Shown here: positions 19,976 to 28,465 of the stretch, piece after piece | Layout: each line of letters opens with the position of its first letter | Position numbering within the stretch: the first letter of the stretch is position 1 | DNA from: Aquimarina sp. U1-2 | Lineage (GTDB): Bacteria > Bacteroidota > Bacteroidia > Flavobacteriales > Flavobacteriaceae | Direction: 5' to 3' | Length of the DNA stretch: 64,000 nucleotides | NCBI RefSeq assembly: GCF_017897595.1 | Contig: NZ_JAGKIK010000006.1 | Span: forward strand, 186,001 to 250,000 | Made by a program: the position numbers and the translations under genes | The notes under the pieces: model-generated | The model's database searches: none | Told to the model about the DNA's origin: nothing | The model's input: only the letters and a program-made list of their open reading frames with translations

Positions 19976-19983
19976 TATTTTTG
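19976..19983 (+). promoter_or_regulatory. Candidate -7 box of rpoN
   Basis: TATTTTTG is an exact match to TAnnTTTG, 24 bp before the rpoN ATG. A clear -33 TTG is not evident. Confidence 0.45.
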
Positions 19984-20007
19984 TGAGAAGAAGAATATCA
20001 ACTTTTT

Positions 20008-21468
20008 ATGCTAAAGCAACAATTAAATTTTAAGCTTTCTCAAAAGCTATCACCGCAACAAATTCAACTCATGAAGTTGATTCAACTTCCTACACAGGCA
20101 TTTGAGCAACGTTTGAAGCAAGAGATGGAAGAAAATCCGGCGTTAGATAGTGGTAAAGAAAAAGCTGATGATTATGAAGATACCTTTAGCAACGAAAATA
20201 GCACAGAGGATGACTACGGGAATGAAAAAATCGAAACCGAAATTAATGTCGACGAGTATTTAAGCGATGATGAGATCCCCAGCTACCGATTAAGTTCTAA
20301 TAATTACAGTGCCGATGATGAAGACAAGAGTGTGCCTTACGCATCAGGCACTACATTTCATCAACACCTGGTGAATCAATTAAATACCTATAGGTTTGAC
20401 GAAGAAGAACGTGAGATTGCCGAATTTTTGGTAGGTAGTGTTGATGAGAGTGGCTATATACGAAGAACTATTCCCGATATTTTAGACGATCTGGCCTTCA
20501 CTCAGAATGTTTATACTACAGAAGAAAAAATAGAACGTGTGCTAGCAACCGTTCATCAACTGGATCCTGCAGGTGTAGGAGCACGAAGTTTGCAGGAGTG
20601 CCTATGGCTGCAACTAGATCGAAAAGAAACTACGATTCCTATAAAACTAGCATCAGAAATCCTGAAGAAAGCGTTTGATCATTTCAGCAAGAAGCATTAC
20701 GAAAAACTTCTGGTTAAATTTGATGTAACCGAAGAACAACTAAAAGAAGCTATCAACGAAATTGAAAACCTAAACCCCAAACCCGGCGGCGCCTATGCCG
20801 GTAATACTCGAATCATAGAACATGTGGTACCCGATTTTACGATACGTATTGTAGATGGAGAATTAGAGCTTACTTTAAATGGTAGAAATGCTCCCGAACT
20901 TCATGTTTCTAGAGAATATAACAATATGCTTCAAGGGTATAAAGCAAGTAAAGAAAAATCCAAATCCCAAAAGGATGCAGTACTCTTTATTAAACAAAAA
21001 TTAGATGCTGCAAAATGGTTTATCGAGGCGGTAAAACAAAGACAGCAAACACTTTTTATCACAATGAGTGCAATAATGCACTACCAAAAAAGTTATTTTC
21101 TAAGTGGAGATGAACGCAATCTCAAACCTATGATTTTGAAAGATATTGCAGACGAGATTGATATGGATGTAAGTACAGTATCTAGAGTTGCGAATAGTAA
21201 ATACGTAGATACTCCTTATGGCACAAAATTGATTAAGGAATTCTTCTCAGAATCGATGACCAATGATCAGGGAGAAGAAGTATCTACCCGAGAAATTAAA
21301 AAGATACTAGAAATAACAATTGGTGAAGAGGACAAGAAAAAGCCTTTAACAGACGAGAAGCTTGCAAAAATCCTTAAACAAAAAGGATATCCGATCGCTA
21401 GAAGAACAGTAGCCAAGTACCGGGAACAACTCGAAATTCCAGTAGCTCGGTTACGAAAAAGGATATAA
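20008..21468 (+). CDS. rpoN: RNA polymerase sigma-54 factor
   Basis: Alternative sigma factor that needs AAA+ enhancer-binding activators. Full length (486 residues) with all three regions: the Gln-rich activator-interacting region I (LSQKLSPQQIQLMKLIQLPTQAFEQRL), an acidic linker, the core-binding and HTH regions (LKDIADEIDMDVSTVSRVANSKYVDTPYG), and the diagnostic RpoN box ARRTVAKYRE at residues 464-473. No enhancer-binding protein is encoded in the window. The next gene starts within its stop codon (21468). Confidence 0.98.
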   Translation: MLKQQLNFKLSQKLSPQQIQLMKLIQLPTQAFEQRLKQEMEENPALDSGKEKADDYEDTFSNENSTEDDYGNEKIETEINVDEYLSDDEIPSYRLSSNNYSADDEDKSVPYASGTTFHQHLVNQLNTYRFDEEEREIAEFLVGSVDESGYIRRTIPDILDDLAFTQNVYTTEEKIERVLATVHQLDPAGVGARSLQECLWLQLDRKETTIPIKLASEILKKAFDHFSKKHYEKLLVKFDVTEEQLKEAINEIENLNPKPGGAYAGNTRIIEHVVPDFTIRIVDGELELTLNGRNAPELHVSREYNNMLQGYKASKEKSKSQKDAVLFIKQKLDAAKWFIEAVKQRQQTLFITMSAIMHYQKSYFLSGDERNLKPMILKDIADEIDMDVSTVSRVANSKYVDTPYGTKLIKEFFSESMTNDQGEEVSTREIKKILEITIGEEDKKKPLTDEKLAKILKQKGYPIARRTVAKYREQLEIPVARLRKRI

Positions 21469-22073
21469 TGAACTTTTTTTTAAGAAGTATTTCATACGTT
21501 TTACACCCACTTCTAATGCCACTACTTGGGGCTATTATATATTTTGCTGCAGCACCTCGATTTATCCCAGAAAATATAATAAAAGCGAAAATCATTGGTC
21601 TTACGATACTCACAGTTTTTGTACCTGTCTTACTCTATTTCTTTCTTAAAAATATGGGGGCAGTTTCTTCGATTCATCTCGATCATGTCAAACAGCGTAG
21701 ACTACCGTTGGTTTTACAGTCAATTCTATTGATTCTTGTAATAAAGATCATTATCGATGCCTATCATTATCCCGAACTGTATTTTTTCTTTTTAGGGATT
21801 TTGCTATCGATCCTTAGCTGTATTTTTATGGTTTTATTCAATATTAAGGCCAGTCTGCATATGATAGGTATTGGCGCAGTGACTATGTTTACTATTGCGC
21901 TAAGTATACATTTTGGAATGAATTTGATAGTACTCATTTCTAGCTTGATGATCGCCAACGGTCTCGTGGCAACCTCTCGCCTGCACTGTAAAGCACATAG
22001 CAATCTTGAACTTATTTTAGGTTTTCTACTAGGTGTGATTCCGCAACTAACCCTGGTGAACTTCTGGTTATAG
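21468..22073 (+). CDS. Multi-TM membrane protein coupled to rpoN
   Basis: A 201-residue integral membrane protein with about six TM helices. Its start shares a base with the rpoN stop, so it is translationally coupled. The C-terminal segment ATSRLHCKAHSNLELILGFLLGV looks like the last motif of PAP2-type phosphatases (SRxxxxxHxxxDxxxG), but the earlier PAP2 motifs (KxxxxxxRP, PSGH) are absent, so it is not called as an enzyme. The convergent porT-like gene overlaps its 3' end by 6 bp. Confidence 0.75.
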   Translation: MNFFLRSISYVLHPLLMPLLGAIIYFAAAPRFIPENIIKAKIIGLTILTVFVPVLLYFFLKNMGAVSSIHLDHVKQRRLPLVLQSILLILVIKIIIDAYHYPELYFFFLGILLSILSCIFMVLFNIKASLHMIGIGAVTMFTIALSIHFGMNLIVLISSLMIANGLVATSRLHCKAHSNLELILGFLLGVIPQLTLVNFWL

Positions 22074-22790
22074 AATATAAAAAATCAAACCAATCTTAGC
22101 GGGGTTCAACGCTATGGTTTCTCCGGCAACCTGAGCATCATCAGTAAATAAAGAATTAAGGCTGTAATAAAAATGAAAGTTGAACGTATTCCACCCGAAC
22201 GTAAAAGTGGCCCCCACTTGCCATCTATTGAGCTCATTAACCTTGGTTTGCCTAATTTGCAAGTCAGGTTGTTTAAAATTAGTATTGAAATGGTATAAGT
22301 ACCCTATTCTGAAGCCCGTATAAATCCTGTAAAACTTATGACTTTCTGGAGTAGAAGTACGCCATCTAAACTCTAAAGGAGCTTCTAACAAGTGGGTTGT
22401 AAATCTATTGGTATCAAAATTTTCATCATCTAATATCAAAAAAACACTTTGTTCTGTACCCTCTTCTTCCCCTATAAATAAATTTTGATTGTACATATTA
22501 ATAGAGTAACCCAAACCGAGACCAATTGCCAAATTACGTCTTTTGTTAATCGGCATATCTCTGGTAAACCCTAAGTGTACACCGATCGAAAATCCTGATT
22601 GACTAACATTCTCAGGTCTATTAAATAATAAATTATACGTAAAACCGACATAAAATTGATCTTCTCGATAAAGAGAATCAACGATTTTACTAGGCTCCGG
22701 ATTTAGTTTAGGCACCGATTTAGCATCAATTTCCTGTCCGAAAGTCATACTTACGCTACAACACCAAAAAAGTACGATAAGCTTCTTCAT
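22068..22790 (-). CDS. porT: PorT-family outer-membrane beta-barrel protein
   Basis: A 240-residue exported protein with a signal peptide (MKKLIVLFWCCSVSMTFGQ); the ATG at 22790 is preferred to the upstream GTG at 22799 because it begins the signal peptide. The rest alternates hydrophobic and polar residues with many aromatic strands, ending LNPAKIGLIFYIL, the pattern of an eight-stranded outer-membrane barrel. Length and layout match PorT/SprT, an essential part of the type IX secretion and gliding machinery, and the site next to ExbB/ExbD genes is also seen in relatives. The symbol rests on resemblance and context and is moderate in confidence. A strong terminator separates it from exbD. 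Confidence 0.65.
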   Translation of the reverse strand: MKKLIVLFWCCSVSMTFGQEIDAKSVPKLNPEPSKIVDSLYREDQFYVGFTYNLLFNRPENVSQSGFSIGVHLGFTRDMPINKRRNLAIGLGLGYSINMYNQNLFIGEEEGTEQSVFLILDDENFDTNRFTTHLLEAPLEFRWRTSTPESHKFYRIYTGFRIGYLYHFNTNFKQPDLQIRQTKVNELNRWQVGATFTFGWNTFNFHFYYSLNSLFTDDAQVAGETIALNPAKIGLIFYIL

Positions 22791-22900
22791 ATCAATCACT
22801 AAAATAAATCTATTTCTTTAAAAGTAAGATGCTGATCAAACAAATTTTTAAACAAACGCTTCGATGTCTGGAGTTGAAAAGTATAGAACATGTATTCATA

Positions 22901-22931
22901 AAAAAATCCCACCGTGACTATACGGTGGGAT
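22901..22931 (-). terminator. Rho-independent terminator of the exbB-exbD operon
   Basis: A perfect 10-bp stem, ATCCCACCGT (22906-22915) with ACGGTGGGAT (22922-22931), and loop GACTAT. On the minus strand it is followed by six T residues. It lies 40 bp after the last exbD stop. Confidence 0.9.
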
Positions 22932-22970
22932 CATTGTTATATAAGAAACGAGTACTTAAACTATTTAATA

Positions 22971-23453
22971 TTATTGGAAATTTTGTGCTGCATCTCCTTG
23001 TCTAGTAGTATAATTAATTTTCAAAGCTTCTACATCACGTAATTCCTTTTTAATATCACCTACAAGTCCCATATTCGTATCACCGTCTACTTTTAGTGCC
23101 GTGGTTAGATAAGGTACTTCTTCTTCTCTCTTAGAAGCTCTTTCAGCGAGTATAAAGGCTTTGATATCTTCTACAGCAGCAAATTTATCATTTAATTGTA
23201 TTCTAGGTTGACTACCTGCGCTAGTTCGATATCTGGAACTAGGTTTCCCTGCATAAATATACATAACCAGATTTTTCTTATCTAACTTTTCAATCTGATC
23301 AGCATAAGGTAATTTATTCTCGATCATCAGCGTATTTTGTCGCATTACGGTAGCAACCATAAAAAAGAAAAGTAGCATAAATACAATATCTGGTAAAGAA
23401 GCTGTAGAAATAGCCGGTAATTCACCACTTTTTTTCTTTTTAAACTTTGACAT
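22971..23453 (-). CDS. ExbD/TolR-family biopolymer transport protein
   Basis: A 160-residue protein with one N-terminal TM helix (about residues 18-40, PAISTASLPDIVFMLLFFFMV) that carries the conserved proton-relay Asp in SLPDIVFMLLFFF, followed by a periplasmic domain. It works with ExbB to pass proton-gradient energy to TonB or a similar partner. Second of two ExbD genes in the operon; the two differ in their periplasmic parts, which suggests distinct partners or a heteromeric stator. Confidence 0.92.
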   Translation of the reverse strand: MSKFKKKKSGELPAISTASLPDIVFMLLFFFMVATVMRQNTLMIENKLPYADQIEKLDKKNLVMYIYAGKPSSRYRTSAGSQPRIQLNDKFAAVEDIKAFILAERASKREEEVPYLTTALKVDGDTNMGLVGDIKKELRDVEALKINYTTRQGDAAQNFQ

Positions 23454-23476
23454 ACAAATTATGTTTTACGTTACTA

Positions 23477-24085
23477 TTATTTTCTTGGTTCTGCCTCAGA
23501 GAGTTTCTCAGGAAACAAAAATTGTATCTTTTTGATATCTTCTTTTAAAGCTTCTTTGTTTCCGGGATAATTAACGTCTTTAAGATCTTTTTCCATTTGT
23601 TCAAAAGATTTCCCAAATAAACGCTGTGCTTCTCTATTACGTAATGTAGTATATGCTGCCACCAATTCATTTTGAACTGCAATGTAGGTCGCATAATTGG
23701 TTTCTCTGTTATTACGTAAAGAAATTACCGCTTTTGTTGGATTATCAGATGATGAAGGATCTCTATCCCCTTGACAATAATCACATTTATCTTCGCCTGT
23801 ACCACCACCATTATCCAAAAACTTCATTGCTGCTTCACGAAGTTCTCCTAATTCCATAGGAGCTTCTTCGACCAACAAATCATTATTTTTATTCACCTCA
23901 ACAACAAATATATTTTTTTGTTTAAGTATGGGTGGCTCTACATTATCTTCTTGCGGTGGAGGAAGTTTTCGACTAATACCGCTATCTGTTTCGATAGTAG
24001 TTGTAACCAGGAAGAATATAAGAAGTAAGAAAGCAATATCTGCCATTGATCCTGCATTAACTTCTGGTGCTGCTCTTCTTGCCAT
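23477..24085 (-). CDS. ExbD/TolR-family biopolymer transport protein
   Basis: A 202-residue ExbD paralogue. The TM helix begins with NAGSMADIAFLLLIFFLVTTTIE, with the expected Asp in the first turn. The periplasmic part is longer than usual and contains a Gly/Cys-rich insert (GGGTGEDKCDYCQGDRD) with a C-x-x-C pair that is absent from the next ExbD. In-operon gap to the following exbD is 23 bp. It belongs to the ExbB-TM-ExbD-ExbD stator group characteristic of Bacteroidota. Confidence 0.92.
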   Translation of the reverse strand: MARRAAPEVNAGSMADIAFLLLIFFLVTTTIETDSGISRKLPPPQEDNVEPPILKQKNIFVVEVNKNNDLLVEEAPMELGELREAAMKFLDNGGGTGEDKCDYCQGDRDPSSSDNPTKAVISLRNNRETNYATYIAVQNELVAAYTTLRNREAQRLFGKSFEQMEKDLKDVNYPGNKEALKEDIKKIQFLFPEKLSEAEPRK

Positions 24086-24090
24086 AATTA

Positions 24091-24564
24091 TTATTTACCT
24101 ATTAATTTTCTAATTCCAGATAAGAACATTAAACCAACTGCTACCGCAGCTAAAATATAAAATGCATATAATCCGGTTCCTACCCATTTTGACCCACTCT
24201 CAGAAAGTATCTCTCCGTCTTTCATAGGAGTTTCAACGCCCTCTGCCAAGACAAATCCAATTCCTACGACGATAACGAAAGCAACGATACCTATTAAAGT
24301 ATTTTTAAGGCCAGAAGGATTTTTCGCTAACGTAGAAAATACGGTTATCAGGGTAGCAACTATAGTGATTACAAAAATTATTAATGTAAGACTATATAAA
24401 GGGCTTACCAAAGGTGCTGCATCATCTAAAGGAAGCTCTCTCGCTTCTGAAACACCATTTTGGTCCATCAAATCACCAATTGAACTACTCATTACATACC
24501 AAAGAATCGCGCCTATGATACCTATTGCCAGTACAACATATGATAATATTTTAGAAATTTTCAT
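24091..24564 (-). CDS. Hypothetical four-TM protein in the ExbB/ExbD operon
   Basis: A 157-residue membrane protein with about four TM helices (residues 5-27, about 55-75, 85-107 and 130-152) and a short periplasmic loop. No known motif. It lies 5 bp before the first exbD and downstream of exbB on the same strand, so it should be made together with the proton-channel proteins and may be an accessory stator subunit. The same gene order occurs in other Flavobacteriia, as far as I recall. Confidence 0.8.
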   Translation of the reverse strand: MKISKILSYVVLAIGIIGAILWYVMSSSIGDLMDQNGVSEARELPLDDAAPLVSPLYSLTLIIFVITIVATLITVFSTLAKNPSGLKNTLIGIVAFVIVVGIGFVLAEGVETPMKDGEILSESGSKWVGTGLYAFYILAAVAVGLMFLSGIRKLIGK

Positions 24565-24678
24565 GTGCTTATTTTTTTGTTTGAAATGCTTACCGCACTG
24601 TAATTACATATTAAGATTAATCGCTGTTTTGAAAGCTCTTAAAAGTTAAGATCATTCAAAACTTTATACAGTGCCTAC

Positions 24679-25482
24679 CTATTTTTTGTTTTTGTAAGCA
24701 ACCAACATATCAATCAATGTGATCGAAGCATCTTCCATATCGTTAACAATTCTATCAATTTTGGCTACAATGTAGTTATAGAATATTTGTAGAATGATCG
24801 CAACAATAAGTCCGAATACTGTAGTAAGAAGTGCTACCTTAATACCTCCTGCTACAAGAGAAGGCTGCATATCTCCCGCGGCTTCGATTTTATCAAAGGC
24901 TTGAATCATACCGATTACTGTACCCATGAAACCAAGCATTGGCGCTAGCGCAATAAATAAAGAAACCCACGAAACGTTTTTCTCTAACTGTCCCATTTGA
25001 ACTCCTCCGTAAGCAACAACTGCCTTTTCTGCGGCATCGATGCTTTCATCTGCTCTATCAAGACCTTGATAATAAATAGAAGCAACTGGTCCCTTTGTAT
25101 TTCTACAAACTTCTTTCGCTGCTTCTACACCACCACTATTTAAAGCATCTTCAACATTTTGTTGTAATTTTTTGGTATTGGTGGTAGAAAGATTTAAAAA
25201 GATAATTCTTTCGATTGCAATCGCTAGTCCTAGGATCAAACATAAAAGTACAATTCCCATGAATTCAGGACCACCTTCTATAAAACGCTTTTTAAGGTTT
25301 TGGTGGAAGGATAACTCTTCAGTTTCATTAGAAGCTACCTCTTCTTGTAGTATTGTCGTCGTTGTAGGAGCAATTAATAATTGCATATTTGCCGTTAATA
25401 ACTGGGCAGGTGCAGTAGCTGCTTGTAAATTTCCAAAAGCCATTACCGCTACGATTGCCAGAATAGAAAATAATCTTTTCAT
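24679..25482 (-). CDS. exbB: MotA/TolQ/ExbB proton-channel family protein
   Basis: A 267-residue inner-membrane proton-channel subunit. It has a signal-like first helix (MKRLFSILAIVAVMAFGNLQAA), a TM helix (EFMGIVLLCLILGLAIAIERIIFL), and the conserved C-terminal pair of helices with the ExbB signature VSLFIALAPMLGFMGTVIGMIQAF and GGIKVALLTTVFGLIVAIILQIF. The N-terminal extension with a signal peptide is usual for Bacteroidota ExbB homologues. First gene of the exbB-TM-exbD-exbD operon; a 114-bp gap follows. Confidence 0.93.
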   Translation of the reverse strand: MKRLFSILAIVAVMAFGNLQAATAPAQLLTANMQLLIAPTTTTILQEEVASNETEELSFHQNLKKRFIEGGPEFMGIVLLCLILGLAIAIERIIFLNLSTTNTKKLQQNVEDALNSGGVEAAKEVCRNTKGPVASIYYQGLDRADESIDAAEKAVVAYGGVQMGQLEKNVSWVSLFIALAPMLGFMGTVIGMIQAFDKIEAAGDMQPSLVAGGIKVALLTTVFGLIVAIILQIFYNYIVAKIDRIVNDMEDASITLIDMLVAYKNKK

Positions 25483-25564
25483 TGCGCTGATTCTTAATTT
25501 TAATTAGTTAAAGGGTTAAAGATATAAAAATATTATAAAATCTTTCAATTATTTACATTTAATG

Positions 25565-25652
25565 CAGAGAGGAAGGGATTCGAACCCTCGATACGCTTTT
25601 GACGTATACACACTTTCCAGGCGTGCGCCTTCGACCACTCGGCCACCTCTCT
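25565..25652 (-). tRNA. tRNA-Ser (GGA anticodon)
   Basis: On the minus strand the 88-nt sequence folds as a class II tRNA: acceptor AGAGAGG/CCTCTCT with discriminator G, D-arm GCCGAGTGGTCGAAGGC, anticodon stem CACGC/GTGTG with loop CTGGAAA (anticodon GGA), a long variable arm (TATACGTCAAAAGCGTAT) typical of tRNA-Ser, and T-arm GAGGGTTCGAATCCCT. CCA is not encoded. Confidence 0.97.
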
Positions 25653-25717
25653 AAAATTTCCCAAAAAATGGGAGGAGCAAATAACAAAAAAAATGTTAAG
25701 TACTAAAATTTGAGGCG

Positions 25718-26752
25718 TTAATTTTCTAACATTTCCCCTCGCAATGAGGTTTCGTAGATGGTTTTGAGAACTTTAAGCGGTAAATTTTCCCCCAATAAAT
25801 ACATCAATTTGGCAACAGCTGCTTCGGTTGTTATGTCTTTTCCAGAAATAACTCCTATCTTTTTTAAAGCTACACTGGTATCATATTTACCCATTTCTAC
25901 ACTTCCGCCAGAACATTGCGTCACATTAATAATAGGAACACCTCTTTTGATTGCCTGTGCCAACATGCTAATAAACCAACTCTTTGTTGTTGTGTTTCCC
26001 GCTCCATAGGTCTCCAAAATTATACCTTTAATAACTTCTGAAGAAAACACGTGTTGCAAGATTTCTTGATTAATACCCGGAAACATCTTAACAATAAGAA
26101 TATTATTATCAAAATGCGTGTGGTATACCATCTTTTTTCTTCTATTTACAGACCGCAAACTAGATGTGTTAATTTTAAGATGAACTCCTGAAACAGCAAG
26201 TGGAGGGTAATTTAAGGATTGAAATGCTTCAAAGTGCTCTGCATTGATCTTGGTTGTTCTATTGGCTCTCAGCAATTTATATTCGAAGTATAACCCTACT
26301 TCGGTAATCACCGGTTTTCCTTTTTTTTGTAACGCAGCAATTTGTACTGCCGTAATCAAATTTTCTTTAGCATCTGTTCTTAAATCACCTATAGGTAACT
26401 GCGATCCTGTAAATATGATGGGCTTCGTGAGGTTTTCAAACATAAAACTAACAGCTGATGCGGTATAGGACATGGTATCACTACCATGCAGCACCACGAA
26501 ACCATCATAATCATCGTAATGCGTATAAATGCTATCGCCTAACGCTCTCCATCGTTCTACATTCATATCTGAAGAATCGATTGGTTCATCAAAACTTATA
26601 GTATCTATAGAGCAATCCAATTGCTGTAGTTCTGGAATCTTCAGTACTAATTGATCAAAATCAAAAGCGACTAAAGCTCCGGTTTCAAAATTCTTAACCA
26701 TCCCAATAGTTCCTCCTGTGTAAATCAGTAGTATGTTTGGCGAATCATTCAT
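25718..26752 (-). CDS. ansA: L-asparaginase, type I (cytoplasmic)
   Basis: Hydrolyses L-asparagine to aspartate and ammonia. A 344-residue protein with both catalytic motifs of the asparaginase/glutaminase family: LLIYTGGTIGM near the N-terminus and FVVLHGSDTMSYTASAVSFM (catalytic Thr and Asp of the second triad). It lacks a signal peptide, so the cytoplasmic type I form is likely. The C-terminal small domain (ITTEAAVAKLMYLLGEN) is complete. It lies between tRNA-Ser and tatD. Confidence 0.93.
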   Translation of the reverse strand: MNDSPNILLIYTGGTIGMVKNFETGALVAFDFDQLVLKIPELQQLDCSIDTISFDEPIDSSDMNVERWRALGDSIYTHYDDYDGFVVLHGSDTMSYTASAVSFMFENLTKPIIFTGSQLPIGDLRTDAKENLITAVQIAALQKKGKPVITEVGLYFEYKLLRANRTTKINAEHFEAFQSLNYPPLAVSGVHLKINTSSLRSVNRRKKMVYHTHFDNNILIVKMFPGINQEILQHVFSSEVIKGIILETYGAGNTTTKSWFISMLAQAIKRGVPIINVTQCSGGSVEMGKYDTSVALKKIGVISGKDITTEAAVAKLMYLLGENLPLKVLKTIYETSLRGEMLEN

Positions 26753-26789
26753 AACGATAAACGAACAAATTTTAAATGATAACTATACG

Positions 26790-27575
26790 CTAAATGTCGA
26801 AAATTTCTTTAGAATTAGTGGTAGTAATAGCTGCTATTTCGCTGACAGGGATCTTATAAATCTCGGCTAATCTATTTAAAATATTGATCAAATAGGCACT
26901 TTCATTACGTTTACCTCTATAGGGTGTAGGGGCTAGATAAGGAGCGTCAGTTTCTACCACCACATGTTCTAACGGGATTTGATGCAAAAACTGGTCAATT
27001 TTCCCATTTTTAAAAGTAACCACACCTCCAATTCCTAATTTCATATTGTAACCAATCGCCCGATGAGCATCTTCTAATGTGCCTGTAAAACAATGAAAAA
27101 TACCATACAAATCTTCTCCTTTTTCAGATTCGAGTACCTCAAAAATTTCTTTGAACGCCTCTCGGCAGTGAATTACAATTGGAAGTTGATGCTGTTTTGC
27201 CAATTTGATCTGATATCTAAATGCTTCTATCTGGGCCCCTATTGTTGATGTATCCCAATATAAATCGATACCTATTTCGCCCACAGCATAAAAATTCTTT
27301 GCATGCTGATCAGACCTTTTTTGAAGTTCGGCTTCAACATGGGCAAGCTCTTCTTGATAATTCTCTTTTACATGAGTAGGATGTAAACCCATCATAAGAA
27401 ACACATTTTCGGGGTATCGAGACTCGATATCGTACATGGCTTTAGTGTAACTGGCATCAATCGCAGGAACAAAAAAGCGTTGTACTCCATTTGCGATAGC
27501 ACGTTGCATCATTTCATCTTGATCTTCATCAAAAGCTTCGCTATAAATATGCGTATGGGTATCGGTAAGTATCAT
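26790..27575 (-). CDS. tatD: TatD-family metal-dependent hydrolase
   Basis: A TIM-barrel metallo-hydrolase, with DNase activity in characterised members. The start is set at the ATG at 27575, which puts the metal motif at the N-terminus (MILTDTHTHIYSEAFDED). The upstream start at 27599 would add eight residues. Other family motifs are MMGLHPTHVK, GEIGIDLYWD, PIVIHCREAF, HCFTGTLEDAH and VETDAPYLAP, giving the full set of His/Glu/Asp ligands. A 37-bp gap to ansA suggests joint transcription. Confidence 0.93.
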   Translation of the reverse strand: MILTDTHTHIYSEAFDEDQDEMMQRAIANGVQRFFVPAIDASYTKAMYDIESRYPENVFLMMGLHPTHVKENYQEELAHVEAELQKRSDQHAKNFYAVGEIGIDLYWDTSTIGAQIEAFRYQIKLAKQHQLPIVIHCREAFKEIFEVLESEKGEDLYGIFHCFTGTLEDAHRAIGYNMKLGIGGVVTFKNGKIDQFLHQIPLEHVVVETDAPYLAPTPYRGKRNESAYLINILNRLAEIYKIPVSEIAAITTTNSKEIFDI

Positions 27576-27983
27576 GTGGTAAAAGTAACCAAAATACATT
27601 TTTATCTGTTCAGAATAGTTTAGATTTTAAAGCAGTATTGTCCGGTTGAAGAAAATAGACCGCTGCGCTGCTAGAAAATAGAACAAAGACTTATTTATAA
27701 ATACTTGTCTATTAAGGTTTTTGAAATAAAGGCGATTCAGTTTCAAAAAAAGTTGTCTAAATTTTAAAAAAGCAAGGTGTCTTTTCTATAAACTCATAAC
27801 TTCTTAATGGTAATAGAGGTCTTCATAGCTTATCAACTTTTTTATCGGACAACAATGATTTTAAAGCTACACCAAAAACCTTGCAGCAAACTGATTTTGA
27901 TTTTTTTAGTTTCTCTATATGATAAGGACTATTTTATTCTTGTGAATTGTACTACTTTTACGCCAGTATCTTCAATACAAAAC

Positions 27984-28421
27984 ATGAATACACTTAGGCG
28001 ATTTTTAACTAGCAAACACTATCATCGTATACCATTAGAACTTACAAGAACGAATCATTTTGAAGTTAAGGCATCAATCAATAGCATACAAGGTAGATTT
28101 ATTGTCGATACAGGAGCTTCTAACTCTTGTGTCGGATTTGAAGCAGTAGAGAAATTTAGTCTTTTTGCTGAAGATAGTGACGTAAAGGCAGCCGGAGCCG
28201 GAGCTACAGATATGCTAACGCAACTTTCAAAAAATAATACCTTACAGATTGAAACTTGGTCTAAAAGTAGAATATCTCTGGTTTTGTTTGATCTTACCCA
28301 TGTTAATGAAGCCCTTGTAGCACACGAAGCTACGCCGGTCGATGGTATTATTGGTGCAGACCTTTTGAAAAGGGGAAAAGCCGTTATCGATTACGATCGA
28401 AAATGTTTGTATTTGAAATGA
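27984..28421 (+). CDS. Retropepsin-like aspartic protease
   Basis: A 145-residue single-domain aspartic protease-like protein. The active-site motif is VDTGASNSCVG and the later flap-to-end motif is DGIIGADLLKRGKAVIDYDRKCLYLK, typical of clan AA enzymes that act as homodimers. The ATG at 27984 is chosen; the frame is open upstream to 27807, but that part (KLHQKPCSKLILIFLVSLYDKDYFIL) does not fit the family and overlaps a promoter-like TATTCTTG box (about 27935). No signal peptide. Substrate unknown. A lone gene between divergent and convergent neighbours. Confidence 0.85.
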   Translation: MNTLRRFLTSKHYHRIPLELTRTNHFEVKASINSIQGRFIVDTGASNSCVGFEAVEKFSLFAEDSDVKAAGAGATDMLTQLSKNNTLQIETWSKSRISLVLFDLTHVNEALVAHEATPVDGIIGADLLKRGKAVIDYDRKCLYLK

Positions 28422-28465
28422 ACCCAACCTACGGCAAGAAAAATGTGAAGATACTAAAAGCGCTA

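Noticed and set aside
21468..22073. PAP2-type phosphatase
   Set aside because: Only the last motif is vaguely present; KxxxxxxRP and PSGH motifs are absent.
27807..27983. N-terminal extension of the retropepsin-like gene
   Set aside because: The frame is open, but the added residues do not match the family, and they overlap a promoter-like box. The ATG at 27984 gives the usual length.
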